Assembly (NCBI RefSeq): GCF_022775115.1
Contig: NZ_JALFLA010000037.1
Location: 1 to 58,259 of the forward strand
Reading direction: 5' to 3'
Source: Agathobaculum sp.
Lineage (GTDB): Bacteria > Bacillota > Clostridia > Oscillospirales > Butyricicoccaceae
DNA length: 58,259 bases
Shown piece after piece: positions 25,700 to 35,715 of the stretch (position 1 is the stretch's first letter; every line of letters begins with the position of its first letter). Made by a program: the position numbers and the translations under genes. The notes below the pieces were generated by a model. The model worked only from the letters and a program-made list of their open reading frames with translations. It ran no database searches and had not been told where the DNA came from.

Positions 25700-26383
25700 C
25701 TACGCCTGCTCGTATTTGACATAGCCCGGATGCCTGCCGGTGACGCCGTAATATTCGCGCAGGTCGATCAGCTTCTGGATGTTTTCGCGGCTGATGTCCC
25801 GGGTGCCGCCGAGGATGATCGCGTTGATCGTGATTTTTGCCCACAGCTCAAGGCTTTCCATGCGGTAATAGGCGGTCAGCAGGTCGCTGCCCACAGTCAA
25901 TGCGCCGTGGTTCTCCAGCAGCAGCGCGTCATGCCGGTCGAGATACGGCTCGATCGCGTCGGGCACCTCGCTCGTGCTCGGCGTGCCGTAGGGGGTCAGC
26001 GGAACGGCGCCCAGCACGGCGACCGTTTCGATCATATTGTACATATCCATCGCGCGGTGCGCCACGGCAAAGCCGGTCGCGCCCGGTGGGTGTGCGTGGA
26101 TCACGCCGCCCACATCCGGCCGCTTTTCGTAGCAGCGAAGGTGCATTTTGATCTCGCTAGACGGGCGGTAGCCCTCCTGCCCTGCCAGCACCTTGCCCGA
26201 GGCGTCGATTTGCAGCAGCTTTTCCGGCGTGATGAAGCTCTTGCTGATGCCGGTCGGCGTGACGAGAAAGGTGCCGTCCGCAAGCCTTGCGGAAACGTTG
26301 CCGTCATTTGCGGCCACCCAGCCAAGCTGCCACATTTTGTGACATATGCCACAAATTTCTTGCTTGATAGAATCCAAATTCAT
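25700..26383 (-). CDS. fucA: L-fuculose-phosphate aldolase
   Basis: FucA is a Zn-dependent class II aldolase that splits L-fuculose 1-phosphate into dihydroxyacetone phosphate and L-lactaldehyde. The 227-residue protein contains GNVSARLAD, TPTGISKSF, SSEIKMHL (catalytic Glu), VIHAHPPGATGFAVA with the two Zn-binding His and LLENHGALTVG with the third. GGAGG is 7 bases before the ATG at 26383. It is the first gene of the catabolic unit, divergent from the AraC-type regulator. No lactaldehyde reductase or dehydrogenase is in the window. Confidence 0.94.
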   Translation of the reverse strand: MNLDSIKQEICGICHKMWQLGWVAANDGNVSARLADGTFLVTPTGISKSFITPEKLLQIDASGKVLAGQEGYRPSSEIKMHLRCYEKRPDVGGVIHAHPPGATGFAVAHRAMDMYNMIETVAVLGAVPLTPYGTPSTSEVPDAIEPYLDRHDALLLENHGALTVGSDLLTAYYRMESLELWAKITINAIILGGTRDISRENIQKLIDLREYYGVTGRHPGYVKYEQA

Positions 26384-26414
26384 TGAATTTTCACCTCCTA
26401 ACTTCAGTATATCC

Positions 26415-26444
26415 TTGTAACATCTGCCGTGCTTGTGCTATAAT
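26415..26444 (+). promoter_or_regulatory. Promoter of the araC-type regulator
   Basis: TTGTAA (26415-26420), an 18-base spacer and a perfect TATAAT (26439-26444) lie about 45 bases before the ATG at 26491. The fucA promoter must lie in the same 107-base divergent gap, so regulator binding here could control both. Confidence 0.6.
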
Positions 26445-26490
26445 AACAATTACATGGATGATTTTCACTTTTTTCTATGAGGATTGCACA

Positions 26491-27381
26491 ATGGTAAAAC
26501 ATGCGGCGTATGAGGGCAAGCAGCGCGGATCGAACAACTTTCCGCTCGAATATTATTATGTGGATTTTCTCCATCCGCGCTACGATATGCCCTTTCATTG
26601 GCATATGGAATGTGAGCTGATCTCGGTTTTGCGGGGCGTTTTCACGCTCAGCATCGACGGAAGCGTGCATGAGCTGAGGCCGGGCAGCTTTGCCTTCGTG
26701 CCCGGAGAGACCATCCACGGCGGCGTTCCATGCGGCTTTGACAGTGTTTATGAATGCATCGTGCTCGATTTGGACTATTTTTGTCAGGCGCTTTATATCG
26801 AGCAGGGCGTCTTTGCAACCGAGCTCAACCACGGTGCGAACATCGTCCGCCATTTTACGCGCGAGGATGCCGCCGGGCAGCTCATCGAGCAGCTGTTTAT
26901 GGAAGGCCGCGGCCGGTCGGCCGGGCATGAATTTTTGACCGCCGGACTGATACTGGGCTTTGTCGGCGCGGTCATCCGCGGCGGCTTTTACGGCGTCCCC
27001 TCGGAAAAGCAGCACAAGAGCGCCCAGCAGGCCAAGCAGATCAAGCGGGCGCTCACGCGCATCCGCAAGGATTTTCGTCTGCCGCTCACGCTCGACGAGC
27101 TGAGCGCTGAGGCGACCATGGCGCCCAACTACTTCTGCCGGGTGTTCCGGGATATCGTCGGCCGCCCGCCGATCGACTACCTGAATTATTACCGCGTCGA
27201 GCGCGCCGCCGAGCTGATCTATACGACAAATGATATCCTGACAGACATCGCGCTGCGGTGCGGCTTTAACGATTCGTGTTATTTCAGCCGCAGCTTCCGC
27301 AAGTACAAGGGTATGTCGCCGAGCGAATACCGCAAGCAAACGCACGACGCGCTGGGGCGCAAGCACCTCCGCCCCGGCTGA
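26491..27381 (+). CDS. AraC-family transcriptional regulator, probable fucose regulator
   Basis: The 296-residue regulator has an N-terminal cupin-type sensing domain (HPRYDMPFHWHMECELISVLRG, then PGSFAFVPGETIHGG) and a C-terminal double helix-turn-helix (about 200-290) with LTLDELSAEATMAPNYFCRVF and the second-helix signature ILTDIALRCGFNDSCYFSRSF. Such proteins usually activate transport or catabolism genes when the sugar is bound. It is divergent from fucA and encoded at the edge of the cluster, so L-fucose or a derivative is the likely effector. The ATG at 26491 has a modest ribosome site (GAGGA). A strong terminator follows. Confidence 0.9.
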   Translation: MVKHAAYEGKQRGSNNFPLEYYYVDFLHPRYDMPFHWHMECELISVLRGVFTLSIDGSVHELRPGSFAFVPGETIHGGVPCGFDSVYECIVLDLDYFCQALYIEQGVFATELNHGANIVRHFTREDAAGQLIEQLFMEGRGRSAGHEFLTAGLILGFVGAVIRGGFYGVPSEKQHKSAQQAKQIKRALTRIRKDFRLPLTLDELSAEATMAPNYFCRVFRDIVGRPPIDYLNYYRVERAAELIYTTNDILTDIALRCGFNDSCYFSRSFRKYKGMSPSEYRKQTHDALGRKHLRPG

Positions 27382-27385
27382 GCGC

Positions 27386-27411
27386 CGCCCGCCGAAAGGC
27401 GGGCGTTTTTT
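27386..27411 (+). terminator. Intrinsic terminator after the araC-type gene
   Basis: CGCCCGCC, loop GAAA and GGCGGGCG form an 8-bp GC stem directly followed by six T. Confidence 0.9.
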
Positions 27412-27498
27412 CGACGGCAGATTTCGTTTCGGGAGGAGCAGGCGGTGCTATGACGGCATAAAAAAAGAGCCGGGATGGCAAAAACGAGAAAACAAACC

Positions 27499-27528
27499 TT
27501 GACAGGCGTGCAACAATCTGCTTTTATA
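27499..27528 (+). promoter_or_regulatory. Promoter of the trkH leader
   Basis: A perfect -35 TTGACA (27499-27504) is followed after 18 bases by TTTATA (27523-27528). Transcription would start near 27536, just before the hairpin. Confidence 0.55.
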
Positions 27529-27540
27529 GATATATTGCAG

Positions 27541-27586
27541 GCGCAGGGCGGCATGAGCCTTGCGGCGCTTGCCATGCCTGCTGCGC
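27541..27586 (+). repeat. Two-part hairpin in the trkH leader
   Basis: GCGCAG (27541-27546) pairs with CTGCGC (27581-27586), and after a small internal loop GGCATG (27550-27555) pairs with CATGCC (27573-27578). It sits at the predicted 5' end of the transcript and may stabilise it or form part of a regulatory element. Confidence 0.6.
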
Positions 27587-27611
27587 GATCAAAGGAGTCA
27601 TCATAAAGGCT

Positions 27612-27791
27612 ATGAGGAAAGACACGGAAAAGAGTATTGCGGCATATACCCCGGCAAGCGAGGCACAGGGCTTTGCAGAAATGTGCGGCGCAAACCGAAT
27701 AGACCCCTATCATCATTCCGCCCGGCGCAGAGGGACAGCACGCTTTTCAAGGCCTGAACGGATGCGTTCAGGCTTTTGGCATTTCATGTAG
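27612..27791 (+). pseudogene. Short ORF resembling a citrate synthase N-terminal remnant
   Basis: This 59-codon frame starts ATG at 27612, with AAAGGAG 14 bases upstream. Residues about 20-33, FAEMCGANRIDPYH, resemble the N-terminal helix region of Clostridial citrate synthases, where a Cys and an IDPELY-type motif precede VKRGLR. After that the resemblance fails and the frame runs through a terminator hairpin into a stop. A likely reading is that a gltA-like gene lost its body, leaving promoter, 5' end and terminator. Alternatively it is a leader peptide or chance. The resemblance is from memory and short. Confidence 0.3.
27752..27777 (+). terminator. Intrinsic terminator / possible attenuator before trkH
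   Basis: GCCTGAACG, loop GATG and CGTTCAGGC form a perfect 9-bp stem followed by TTTT. It lies 30 bases before the trkH start with no obvious second promoter after it, so trkH expression would depend on read-through or a promoter I cannot see. Confidence 0.8.
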
Positions 27792-27807
27792 AGGGGAAGA
27801 AACGGCA

Positions 27808-29178
27808 ATGCCACGAACGCATATTATCCTGCACCAGCAGACACACCGCCCGATGCGCCCGACCTCCGTCATGGCGATCGGCTTTCTGCTCATTATCCTT
27901 ATTGGCACGGCGCTGCTCATGCTGCCGGTGTCGTCGCGCAGCGGCACGCCCACCATGCCGCTGGACGCGCTGTTCACCGCGACCTCGGCTACCTGCGTGA
28001 CCGGGCTTATCACGGTCGGCACGGCGACACACTGGTCGAATTTCGGTCAGGCGGTCATTTTGGTGCTCATCCAGATCGGCGGACTGGGCTTTATGACGCT
28101 GGCTGCGCTCGGCTCCTTTGTCACGCGCCGGCGTATCACGCTGCGTGAGCGGCTGGTGATGAGCGCCGGACTGAACCTGACCGATACTTCGGGCATTGTC
28201 CGGCTGACGCAGCGCATACTGGTGGGCACCTTTACCTGTGAGAGCGTGGGCGCCGCACTGCTGTGCCTGCGGTTTGTGCCACGCTTTGGCCTGCGCCGGG
28301 GGCTGAAGATGGGCGTGTTCCATGCGGTCTCCGCGTTCTGCAACGCGGGGTTTGACCTGATGGGCGTGGCGGACGACCCATTTTGCTCACTGGTCGGCTA
28401 TGTGGACGATCCGCTCGTCAGCCTGACCATCATGACGCTGATCGTGGCCGGCGGCCTCGGCTTTATCGTGTGGAGCGATATCTGGGATAAGCGGTGCTTT
28501 CGCCGTCTCCGCCTGCACACCAAGCTGGTGCTGGCGGCGACGGGTGCGCTGCTGGCGCTCGGCTTTGTGATGACGCTGCTGTTTGAATGGAGCAACCCGG
28601 CGACGCTCGGCGCGCTGCCTGTGGGCGATAAGCTGCTCGCGGCCGCATTCCAGACGGTGACGCTGCGCACCGCGGGCTTCAACACGGTCGATCAGGCCGC
28701 GCTGAGCGGCCCGTCGCAGGCGATCGCCTGTGTGCTGATGCTGATCGGCGGCTCGCCCGGTTCGACTGCGGGCGGCATCAAGACCGTCACCGCTGCCGTG
28801 CTGCTGCTGTCGGCCAGCTCGGCGCTGCGCGGACAGGTCGAGGTCGATGCCTTCGGCCGCCGCATCGCGCCGCGCACAGTGATGAACGCGGTCACGATGA
28901 TAACGGTCGGCGTGGTCATCAGTATGTCCGGCGCGTGCGCGATCGCGTTTTTGGAGGGCGTGTCCTTCCACCAAAGTCTGTTTGAGGCCATTTCGGCCTT
29001 TGGCACGGTCGGGTTGACCATGGGGCTGACGCCCTCGCTCGGCGCGGCCTCGCACATCATCTTGATCGTGCTGATGTACCTTGGCCGCGTGGGCGTGCTG
29101 ACGCTCGGCGTGGCGGTGTTCATGCGGCACCGGGAGCCGCCTAAGATGCAGTATCCCGTGGCCGAGATATTCATTTGA
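27808..29178 (+). CDS. TrkH/KtrB-family K+ uptake channel subunit
   Basis: The 456-residue membrane protein forms the K+-conducting pore. It has the four repeated M1-P-M2 units of the family; the first selectivity-filter region reads TSATCVTGLITVG and others read SAFCNAGFDLMG, LRTAGFNTVD and SAFGTVGLTMG, each with the conserved Gly. Hydrophobic segments run throughout. Start ATG at 27808 has GGGGAAG some 10 bases upstream. The regulatory TrkA/KtrA-type gene follows after 51 bases, so the two form a Ktr-like system for K+ uptake and turgor control. Length and partner fit KtrB better than proteobacterial TrkH. Confidence 0.93.
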   Translation: MPRTHIILHQQTHRPMRPTSVMAIGFLLIILIGTALLMLPVSSRSGTPTMPLDALFTATSATCVTGLITVGTATHWSNFGQAVILVLIQIGGLGFMTLAALGSFVTRRRITLRERLVMSAGLNLTDTSGIVRLTQRILVGTFTCESVGAALLCLRFVPRFGLRRGLKMGVFHAVSAFCNAGFDLMGVADDPFCSLVGYVDDPLVSLTIMTLIVAGGLGFIVWSDIWDKRCFRRLRLHTKLVLAATGALLALGFVMTLLFEWSNPATLGALPVGDKLLAAAFQTVTLRTAGFNTVDQAALSGPSQAIACVLMLIGGSPGSTAGGIKTVTAAVLLLSASSALRGQVEVDAFGRRIAPRTVMNAVTMITVGVVISMSGACAIAFLEGVSFHQSLFEAISAFGTVGLTMGLTPSLGAASHIILIVLMYLGRVGVLTLGVAVFMRHREPPKMQYPVAEIFI

Positions 29179-29229
29179 GCCTGATGGCGAGCCGGCAAGG
29201 GCGCGGCATAGAAAAGAAGGGAGACGGCT

Positions 29230-29886
29230 ATGAAATCGTTTTTGGTGATCGGTCTGGGGCGCTTCGGCGAGTCGGTCGCGCGGGAGCTTTCCGCACTCGG
29301 GCAGGAGGTGCTGGTGCTGGACAAGGCTATCGACCATGTGCAGCAGATGGCCGACGAGGTGACGCAGGCCATTCAGGGCGATGCACAGGACGAGGCCGTG
29401 CTGCGCTCGGTCGGCGCGCGCAACTTTGACTGCTGCATCGTGGCCATCGGCGCGGATATCGAGGCCAGCATCCTCGTGACGGTCACGCTCAAGGAGCTGG
29501 GCGCAAAGTACATCGTGGCCAAGGCCAAAAGCGCGGTGCATGCGCGCGTGCTCGAGCGCGTCGGCGCCGACCGCGTGGTATCGCCCGAGAGCGACATGGG
29601 GCAGCGGCTGGCGCAGCGGCTGGCGCGCACCAACGTGGTCGATTTTATCGGTGTGTCCAACGATTTTTCCATCGTCGAGATCCATCCGCCGCGGGCGTGG
29701 CTGGGGCATTCGCTCGGCCAGCTCAACGTGCGCGCCAAGTACCTCATCAACATATTGGCCATTCGCCACGGCGAGGGCGGCACGGTCGATGTTTCGCCCT
29801 CGGCCGACCAGTGCATCGAGCAGAACGATATGCTCATCGTCATCGGCACCAATGAGAACATCGGCAAGGTGGTGGAAATGGATTGA
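29230..29886 (+). CDS. TrkA/KtrA-family regulatory subunit of K+ uptake
   Basis: The 218-residue cytoplasmic protein has an N-terminal RCK/Rossmann domain (MKSFLVIGLGRFGESVA, then VLVLDKAIDHV with an acidic residue at the end of the second strand) that binds nucleotide, and a C-terminal RCK_C domain (about 140-218), where c-di-AMP binds in KtrA proteins. It forms a ring on the membrane subunit encoded just upstream. AAGGGAG precedes the ATG. Its stop overlaps the TTG start of the next gene (ATTGA). Confidence 0.93.
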   Translation: MKSFLVIGLGRFGESVARELSALGQEVLVLDKAIDHVQQMADEVTQAIQGDAQDEAVLRSVGARNFDCCIVAIGADIEASILVTVTLKELGAKYIVAKAKSAVHARVLERVGADRVVSPESDMGQRLAQRLARTNVVDFIGVSNDFSIVEIHPPRAWLGHSLGQLNVRAKYLINILAIRHGEGGTVDVSPSADQCIEQNDMLIVIGTNENIGKVVEMD

Positions 29887-30662
29887 CGCGGATCGAAAGC
29901 CGTCACAACGCCGCGCTGCGGCATCTGGCGCGGCTCGGACGGGAGAAGAAGTACCGCCGCAGCACGGGCGAAATGCTGTGCGAGGGCGAAAAAATGCTGT
30001 ATGAGGCGCTGTCCTCGGGCGCCCAGGTCAAGCAGGTGCTGGTGCGCGAGGGCAAGCCGGACGACGCCTGCCGCGCGCTGCTGGCGCGGGCCGAGGAGCA
30101 GGGCGCGGCACTTTATACCGCGCCGGAGGCGCTTTTTGCGCTGGCAAGCGAGGTCGAGACGCCGCAGCGCGTCATTTTTTCCTGCGCGCAGCCGGTGTGG
30201 AAGGCTGTCGCGCTTGACGGACAGCGGCAGGCGCTGCTGCTGGACGGGGTGCAGGATCCGGGCAACCTTGGCACGATTTTACGCACCGCCGAGGCCTTTG
30301 CGCTCGGCGCCGTCGTGTTGTGCGAAGGCTGCGCCGATCCGTTTTCACCCAAGGTCGTGCGCGCGACGATGGGCGCGGTGTTCCGCCTGCCGTGCGTGTC
30401 CCTACCGCTGGCTGAGGCGGTGGGCAGGCTGCGCGCGCAGGGGCTGGCTGTGTACGCCGCCGCGCTGCACGGCGACAGTGTGCCGCTGGGCAGCGTGCCG
30501 CTCGGGCGCGCGGCCGTCATCGTCGGCAGCGAGGGCAGCGGCGTGACGCGGCAGGCGCTCGCGCTGGCCGACAAGCGCGTCATCATCCCGATGGCGGGGC
30601 GTGCCGAATCGCTCAACGCAGGTGTGGCGGCTTCGATCATCATTTACGAAATGACTAAGTGA
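29883..30662 (+). CDS. SpoU/TrmH-family RNA 2'-O-methyltransferase
   Basis: The 259-residue enzyme uses S-adenosylmethionine to methylate a ribose 2'-OH in rRNA or tRNA. It has an N-terminal substrate-binding domain (GEMLCEGEKMLYEAL) and a SPOUT knot with motif 1 LLLDGVQDPGNLGTILRTAEAF, motif 2 AAVIVGSEGSGV and motif 3 IPMAGRAESLNAGVAASI. This resembles 23S rRNA methyltransferases of the TrmH/RlmB group, but the exact target cannot be read from sequence. The start is TTG at 29883, overlapping the stop of the K+ regulator gene. The gene precedes dprA by 12 bases. Confidence 0.9.
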   Translation: MTRIESRHNAALRHLARLGREKKYRRSTGEMLCEGEKMLYEALSSGAQVKQVLVREGKPDDACRALLARAEEQGAALYTAPEALFALASEVETPQRVIFSCAQPVWKAVALDGQRQALLLDGVQDPGNLGTILRTAEAFALGAVVLCEGCADPFSPKVVRATMGAVFRLPCVSLPLAEAVGRLRAQGLAVYAAALHGDSVPLGSVPLGRAAVIVGSEGSGVTRQALALADKRVIIPMAGRAESLNAGVAASIIIYEMTK

Positions 30663-30674
30663 GGGGGCGAGCGC

Positions 30675-31874
30675 ATGTCTGCACAACTGAGCTATGTCTG
30701 GCTGTCCCGCCGCCGCGGCATCGGCGCGGGGCTGCTCTGCGAGCTGCTGCGTGTCTTTGGCTCGCCCGACGCAGTCTACGCCGCCGACCGGCGGACGCTG
30801 GAGGCGGCCTGTCCGCTGCGCAGGGCGCAGGCGGACAGCCTGTGCGATAAATCGACCGACGAGGCCGAGGAGATCCTACGGCGGTGCGCGGCGGGCGATA
30901 TCCGCATCCTCACGCTCGGCGACAGTGCCTATCCCGACCGCCTGCGCGCGATCGCTGACCCGCCGGTCGTGCTGTATGTGCGCGGCCGCTGGCCTGATTT
31001 TGACGTGACGCCCGCCGTTGCTGTCGTCGGCACGCGGGACGCGACGCAGTATGGCCGAACGACTGCGGAAAAGCTCGGCGCGGCGCTGGCGCGCGCCGGG
31101 TTCATCACGGTCAGCGGTATGGCGCGCGGGAATGACGGCGCAGCACACCGCGGCGCGCTGCGCGCAGGCGGGCTGACTGTTGCCGTGCTGGCGGGCGGCG
31201 CGGATGTGTGCTATCCGCCCGAGCACCGCAGCTTGATGGGCGATATCCTGCTGTCCGGCGCGGTCGTCAGCGAGTATCCGCCCGGCAGCGAGCCAAGGGG
31301 CGCGCACTACCACAATCGAAACCGCATCATCAGCGGCCTGTCCGTGGCGACCGTCATCGTCGAGGCGACCGACTGGCGCTCGGGCGCGCTGATCACCGTG
31401 CGCCACGCGCTTGATCAGGGGCGCGATGTGTACGCCGTGCCCGGCACACTGGACGCACCGCGCTCGGCTGCCTGCAATGCGCTGATCGAAAGGGGCGAGG
31501 CGGCGCTGCTCAGCAGCCCGGCGGCACTGGTGCGCGCATACAGCGGCCTACTGCGCGGCGCAAACACACAAGTGCGTCCTGCACCGCCTCGACAGGACAG
31601 GCACAGGCAGGGAGAGGCGCGCCGCCCCAAGGCAGCGGATACGCCCGTCCTGCGGACGCAGGCTTCCGCTCCGGCCGGAGACGCGCTGCCCCAAAGCCTT
31701 GGGGACGACGAGCGCGCGATCGTCGAGCTGGTGCGGCAGGGCGTGTCGGGCGCTGATGAGCTGGTCGCGCGCTGCGGCTTGCCCGCGGCACGTGTGATGA
31801 GCCTTGTCACCATGCTCGAGATGGATGGTATCTTGCGCCGGGAAAAGGGCAAGCTGGTTTTGTTCCGCCGGTGA
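30675..31874 (+). CDS. dprA: DNA-processing protein DprA
   Basis: DprA binds single-stranded DNA taken up during transformation and loads RecA. The 399-residue protein has an N-terminal helical domain (SYVWLSRRRGIGAGL), a Rossmann-like core with AVVGTRDATQYGRTTAEKLG, SGMARGNDGAAHRGAL, VAVLAGGADVCYPPEH and NRIISGLS, and a C-terminal winged helix (about 345-399, VELVRQGVSGADELVARCGL). A Pro/Arg/Gln-rich linker joins the last two. AGGGGG precedes the ATG at 30675. dprA beside topA and trmFO is a common Firmicute order. Confidence 0.94.
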   Translation: MSAQLSYVWLSRRRGIGAGLLCELLRVFGSPDAVYAADRRTLEAACPLRRAQADSLCDKSTDEAEEILRRCAAGDIRILTLGDSAYPDRLRAIADPPVVLYVRGRWPDFDVTPAVAVVGTRDATQYGRTTAEKLGAALARAGFITVSGMARGNDGAAHRGALRAGGLTVAVLAGGADVCYPPEHRSLMGDILLSGAVVSEYPPGSEPRGAHYHNRNRIISGLSVATVIVEATDWRSGALITVRHALDQGRDVYAVPGTLDAPRSAACNALIERGEAALLSSPAALVRAYSGLLRGANTQVRPAPPRQDRHRQGEARRPKAADTPVLRTQASAPAGDALPQSLGDDERAIVELVRQGVSGADELVARCGLPAARVMSLVTMLEMDGILRREKGKLVLFRR

Positions 31875-31951
31875 GCGCACCGGTTTTGCCAAGCGATACA
31901 AGCGGGACGCGGCATGAGCGGCGGCCCTTTAGAATAGGAGATAATTGTTAT

Positions 31952-34409
31952 ATGTCAAAATTAGTCATCGTGGAGTCGCCCGCCAAGGCCAAGACCATCG
32001 GCAAATACCTCGGTTCCGGGTATGTGGTCAAGGCCTCGATGGGGCACCTGCGCGATTTGCCAAAAAAGAAGATGAGTGTGGACATCGAGCACGGCTTTAA
32101 GCCGGAGTATGTCCCGATCGAGGGCAAGGATAAGATCATTGCCGAGCTGAAAAAAGAGATACGCAAAAGCGATTTCGTCTATCTCGCAACCGACCCCGAC
32201 CGCGAGGGCGAGGCCATTTCGTGGCATATCAAGGAGCTGTTCGAGCTGAGCGACAGCGACTCCAAGCGCGTCACCTTCAACGAGATCACGCGCCCGGCGG
32301 TCAAATACGGCATCGAGCACCCGCGCGATATCGATATCGATCTGGTCAACGCGCAGCAGGCGCGCCGCATCCTTGACCGGGTGGTCGGCTACGAGCTTTC
32401 GCCCTTTCTGTGGCGCAAGGTAAAGCGCGGCCTGTCCGCCGGGCGGGTGCAGAGCGTGGCGACCCGGCTGGTTGTCGACCGAGAAAACGAGATACGTGCC
32501 TTCGTGCCTGAAGAATACTGGACGATCGAAGCCACCCTGTCCGCGCCGCGTGACGGGGAGCAGACCTTTACCGCCCGCTTCTTCGGGGACGCGGACGGCA
32601 AGATTGAGCTGAAAAGCGAGGAGCAGGCGGGCGCAGTCGTCGCGGCGGTGAGCGGCAAGCCGTTCATTGTGGGCGAGATCAAAAAAGGCAAGAAAAAGCG
32701 CTCGCCCGCGCCGCCGTTTATCACCTCTACCTTGCAGCAGGAGGCCTCGCGCAAGCTCAACATGACGCCCCGCCGCACGATGAGCGTGGCGCAGGAGCTG
32801 TACGAGGGCATTGAGCTGGGCGAGCATGGCCTGACCGGTCTTATCACCTATATGCGTACCGATTCGCTGCGCCTGTCCGACGAGGCCACGCGCGCCGCCG
32901 CAGGCTTCATCCGCGGCCGCTATGGGGAGGAATACTATCCCGGCCGTCCGCGTGTATTCAAAACTAAGTCGGGCGCGCAGGACGCGCACGAGGCCATCCG
33001 CCCGTCGGATGTTAAACTGATCCCGGAGGAGATACGCCGCTATCTTACGCCCGACCAGTTTAAGCTGTACAGGCTGATTTGGTCGCGCTTTGTCGCCTGC
33101 CAGATGGCTGACGCGATCTTCGATACGCTGTCGGTCGATCTGCACGCCGACCGGTATGTGTTCCGCACGAGCGGGCACACGATCGCGTTTCCGGGCTTTC
33201 TGACCGTGTATGAGGAGGGGCGCGACGACGACAAGGGCGAGGAGGGCAGCCGCCTGCTGCCGCATTTTGAGCAGGGGGACAGTATGCTCCCGTCTTCGAT
33301 CGACCCGGCGCAGCACTTCACCCAGCCGCCCGCGCGCTATACCGAGGCTTCGCTCATCCGCGCGATGGAGGAGCGCGGCATCGGCCGCCCGTCCACCTAT
33401 GCGCCGACCATTTCGACCATCCTCGACCGCGACTATGTGACCAAGGAGAATAAGGCGCTGCGCCCGACGCCACTCGGCGAAGGGGTGACCGGCCTGCTGG
33501 TCGATAAATTCAAGTCGGTGGCCGATTATGAGTTCACCGCCAATATGGAGCACGAGCTGGATGAGGTCGAGGCGGGCAAGCTTGATTACGTTCAGCTGCT
33601 CGAAAACTTTTATGGCGGCTTTGAGGGTGCGCTCCGGCAGGCCGAGGTTGACCTCGAGGGGCAGCGCGTCAAGATACAGGATGAGGTGACAGACGTCATC
33701 TGCGACAAGTGCGGACGCAATATGGTCATCAAATCGGGACGCTTCGGCAAGTTCCTCGCTTGCCCGGGCTTTCCGGAGTGCACCAACACCAAGCCCATCA
33801 CCGAGGACACCGGCGCGGCCTGTCCGGTGTGCGGGGCCAAGGTGGTCAAAAAGAAATCCGCGCGCGGCTATGTGTACTATTCGTGCGATAAGTTCCCTGC
33901 CTGCCAGTTTATGACGTGGGACAGACCGCTCAAGACCAAGTGCCCGACCTGCGATTCCTCGCTGTTCCGCCATACCGACCGCGACTCTAAGGAGGTTACG
34001 GACGTCTGCCTGCGCGAGGGCTGCGGCTACCGGGAGATCGTCAAGGAGGGTCTGCCGCCCGAGGAGGCCGAGAAGAACCGCCTGCGCCGGGAAGCGCGTG
34101 CGGCCAAGGCGGCTGAGCGCGCCGCCGCAAAAGAAAAGGAAGAGTCCGCCGCGGAGGCCGAAAAGACGAAAAAGAGCACGGCTAAAAAGAGCACGGCCAA
34201 AAAGTCCGCCGCGAAAAAGCCGGCGCAGGTGCCGTGGCTGACCAAGACGACAGGGCGCTTCAAAAAGCTCAATGACGAGGCCGTGCAGGCGCTGACCAAG
34301 ACCCAGCAGACACGGTACGCCAAGGCGCTGGCCAAGCATGAGGCCGAAAAAGCGGCGGAAAAAGCGGCCAAGAAGTCGGCCGCGCGCGGGCGCGGGAAGG
34401 AGAACGCCG

Positions 34410-34417
<8 letters not shown>
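31952..34417 (+). CDS. topA: DNA topoisomerase I
   Basis: TopA relaxes negative supercoils behind RNA polymerase. The 821-residue protein starts with the Toprim domain (SKLVIVESPAKAKTIGKYL, then ATDPDREGEAI), carries the catalytic Tyr in GLITYMRTDSLR near residue 299, and RGIGRPSTYAPTI. Three four-Cys zinc ribbons follow (from about 588: CDKCGRN, CPVCGAK, CPTCDSS). The end is a Lys/Ala tail with TAKKSTAKKSAAKKP that can bind DNA or contact polymerase. AGGAG lies upstream of the ATG at 31952. The stop overlaps the trmFO start by 8 bases. Confidence 0.96.
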
Positions 34418-35714
<1,297 letters not shown>

Positions 35715-35715
35715 A

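Larger units (their letters stand above)
27412..27807 (+). other. Long leader region before trkH
   Basis: This 396-base gap has, in order: about 85 bases with nothing recognised, a TTGACA promoter (27499-27528), a stable two-part hairpin (27541-27586), a short ORF (27612-27791) that looks like a gene remnant, and a terminator (27752-27777) that ends 30 bases before trkH. It does not contain the conserved blocks of the c-di-AMP (ydaO) riboswitch often found before K+ transporters, nor of other riboswitch classes I could check by eye. Confidence 0.55.

Noticed and set aside
27499-27807. c-di-AMP (ydaO) riboswitch before trkH
   Set aside because: The expected conserved blocks are not present, although the genomic context would suit it.
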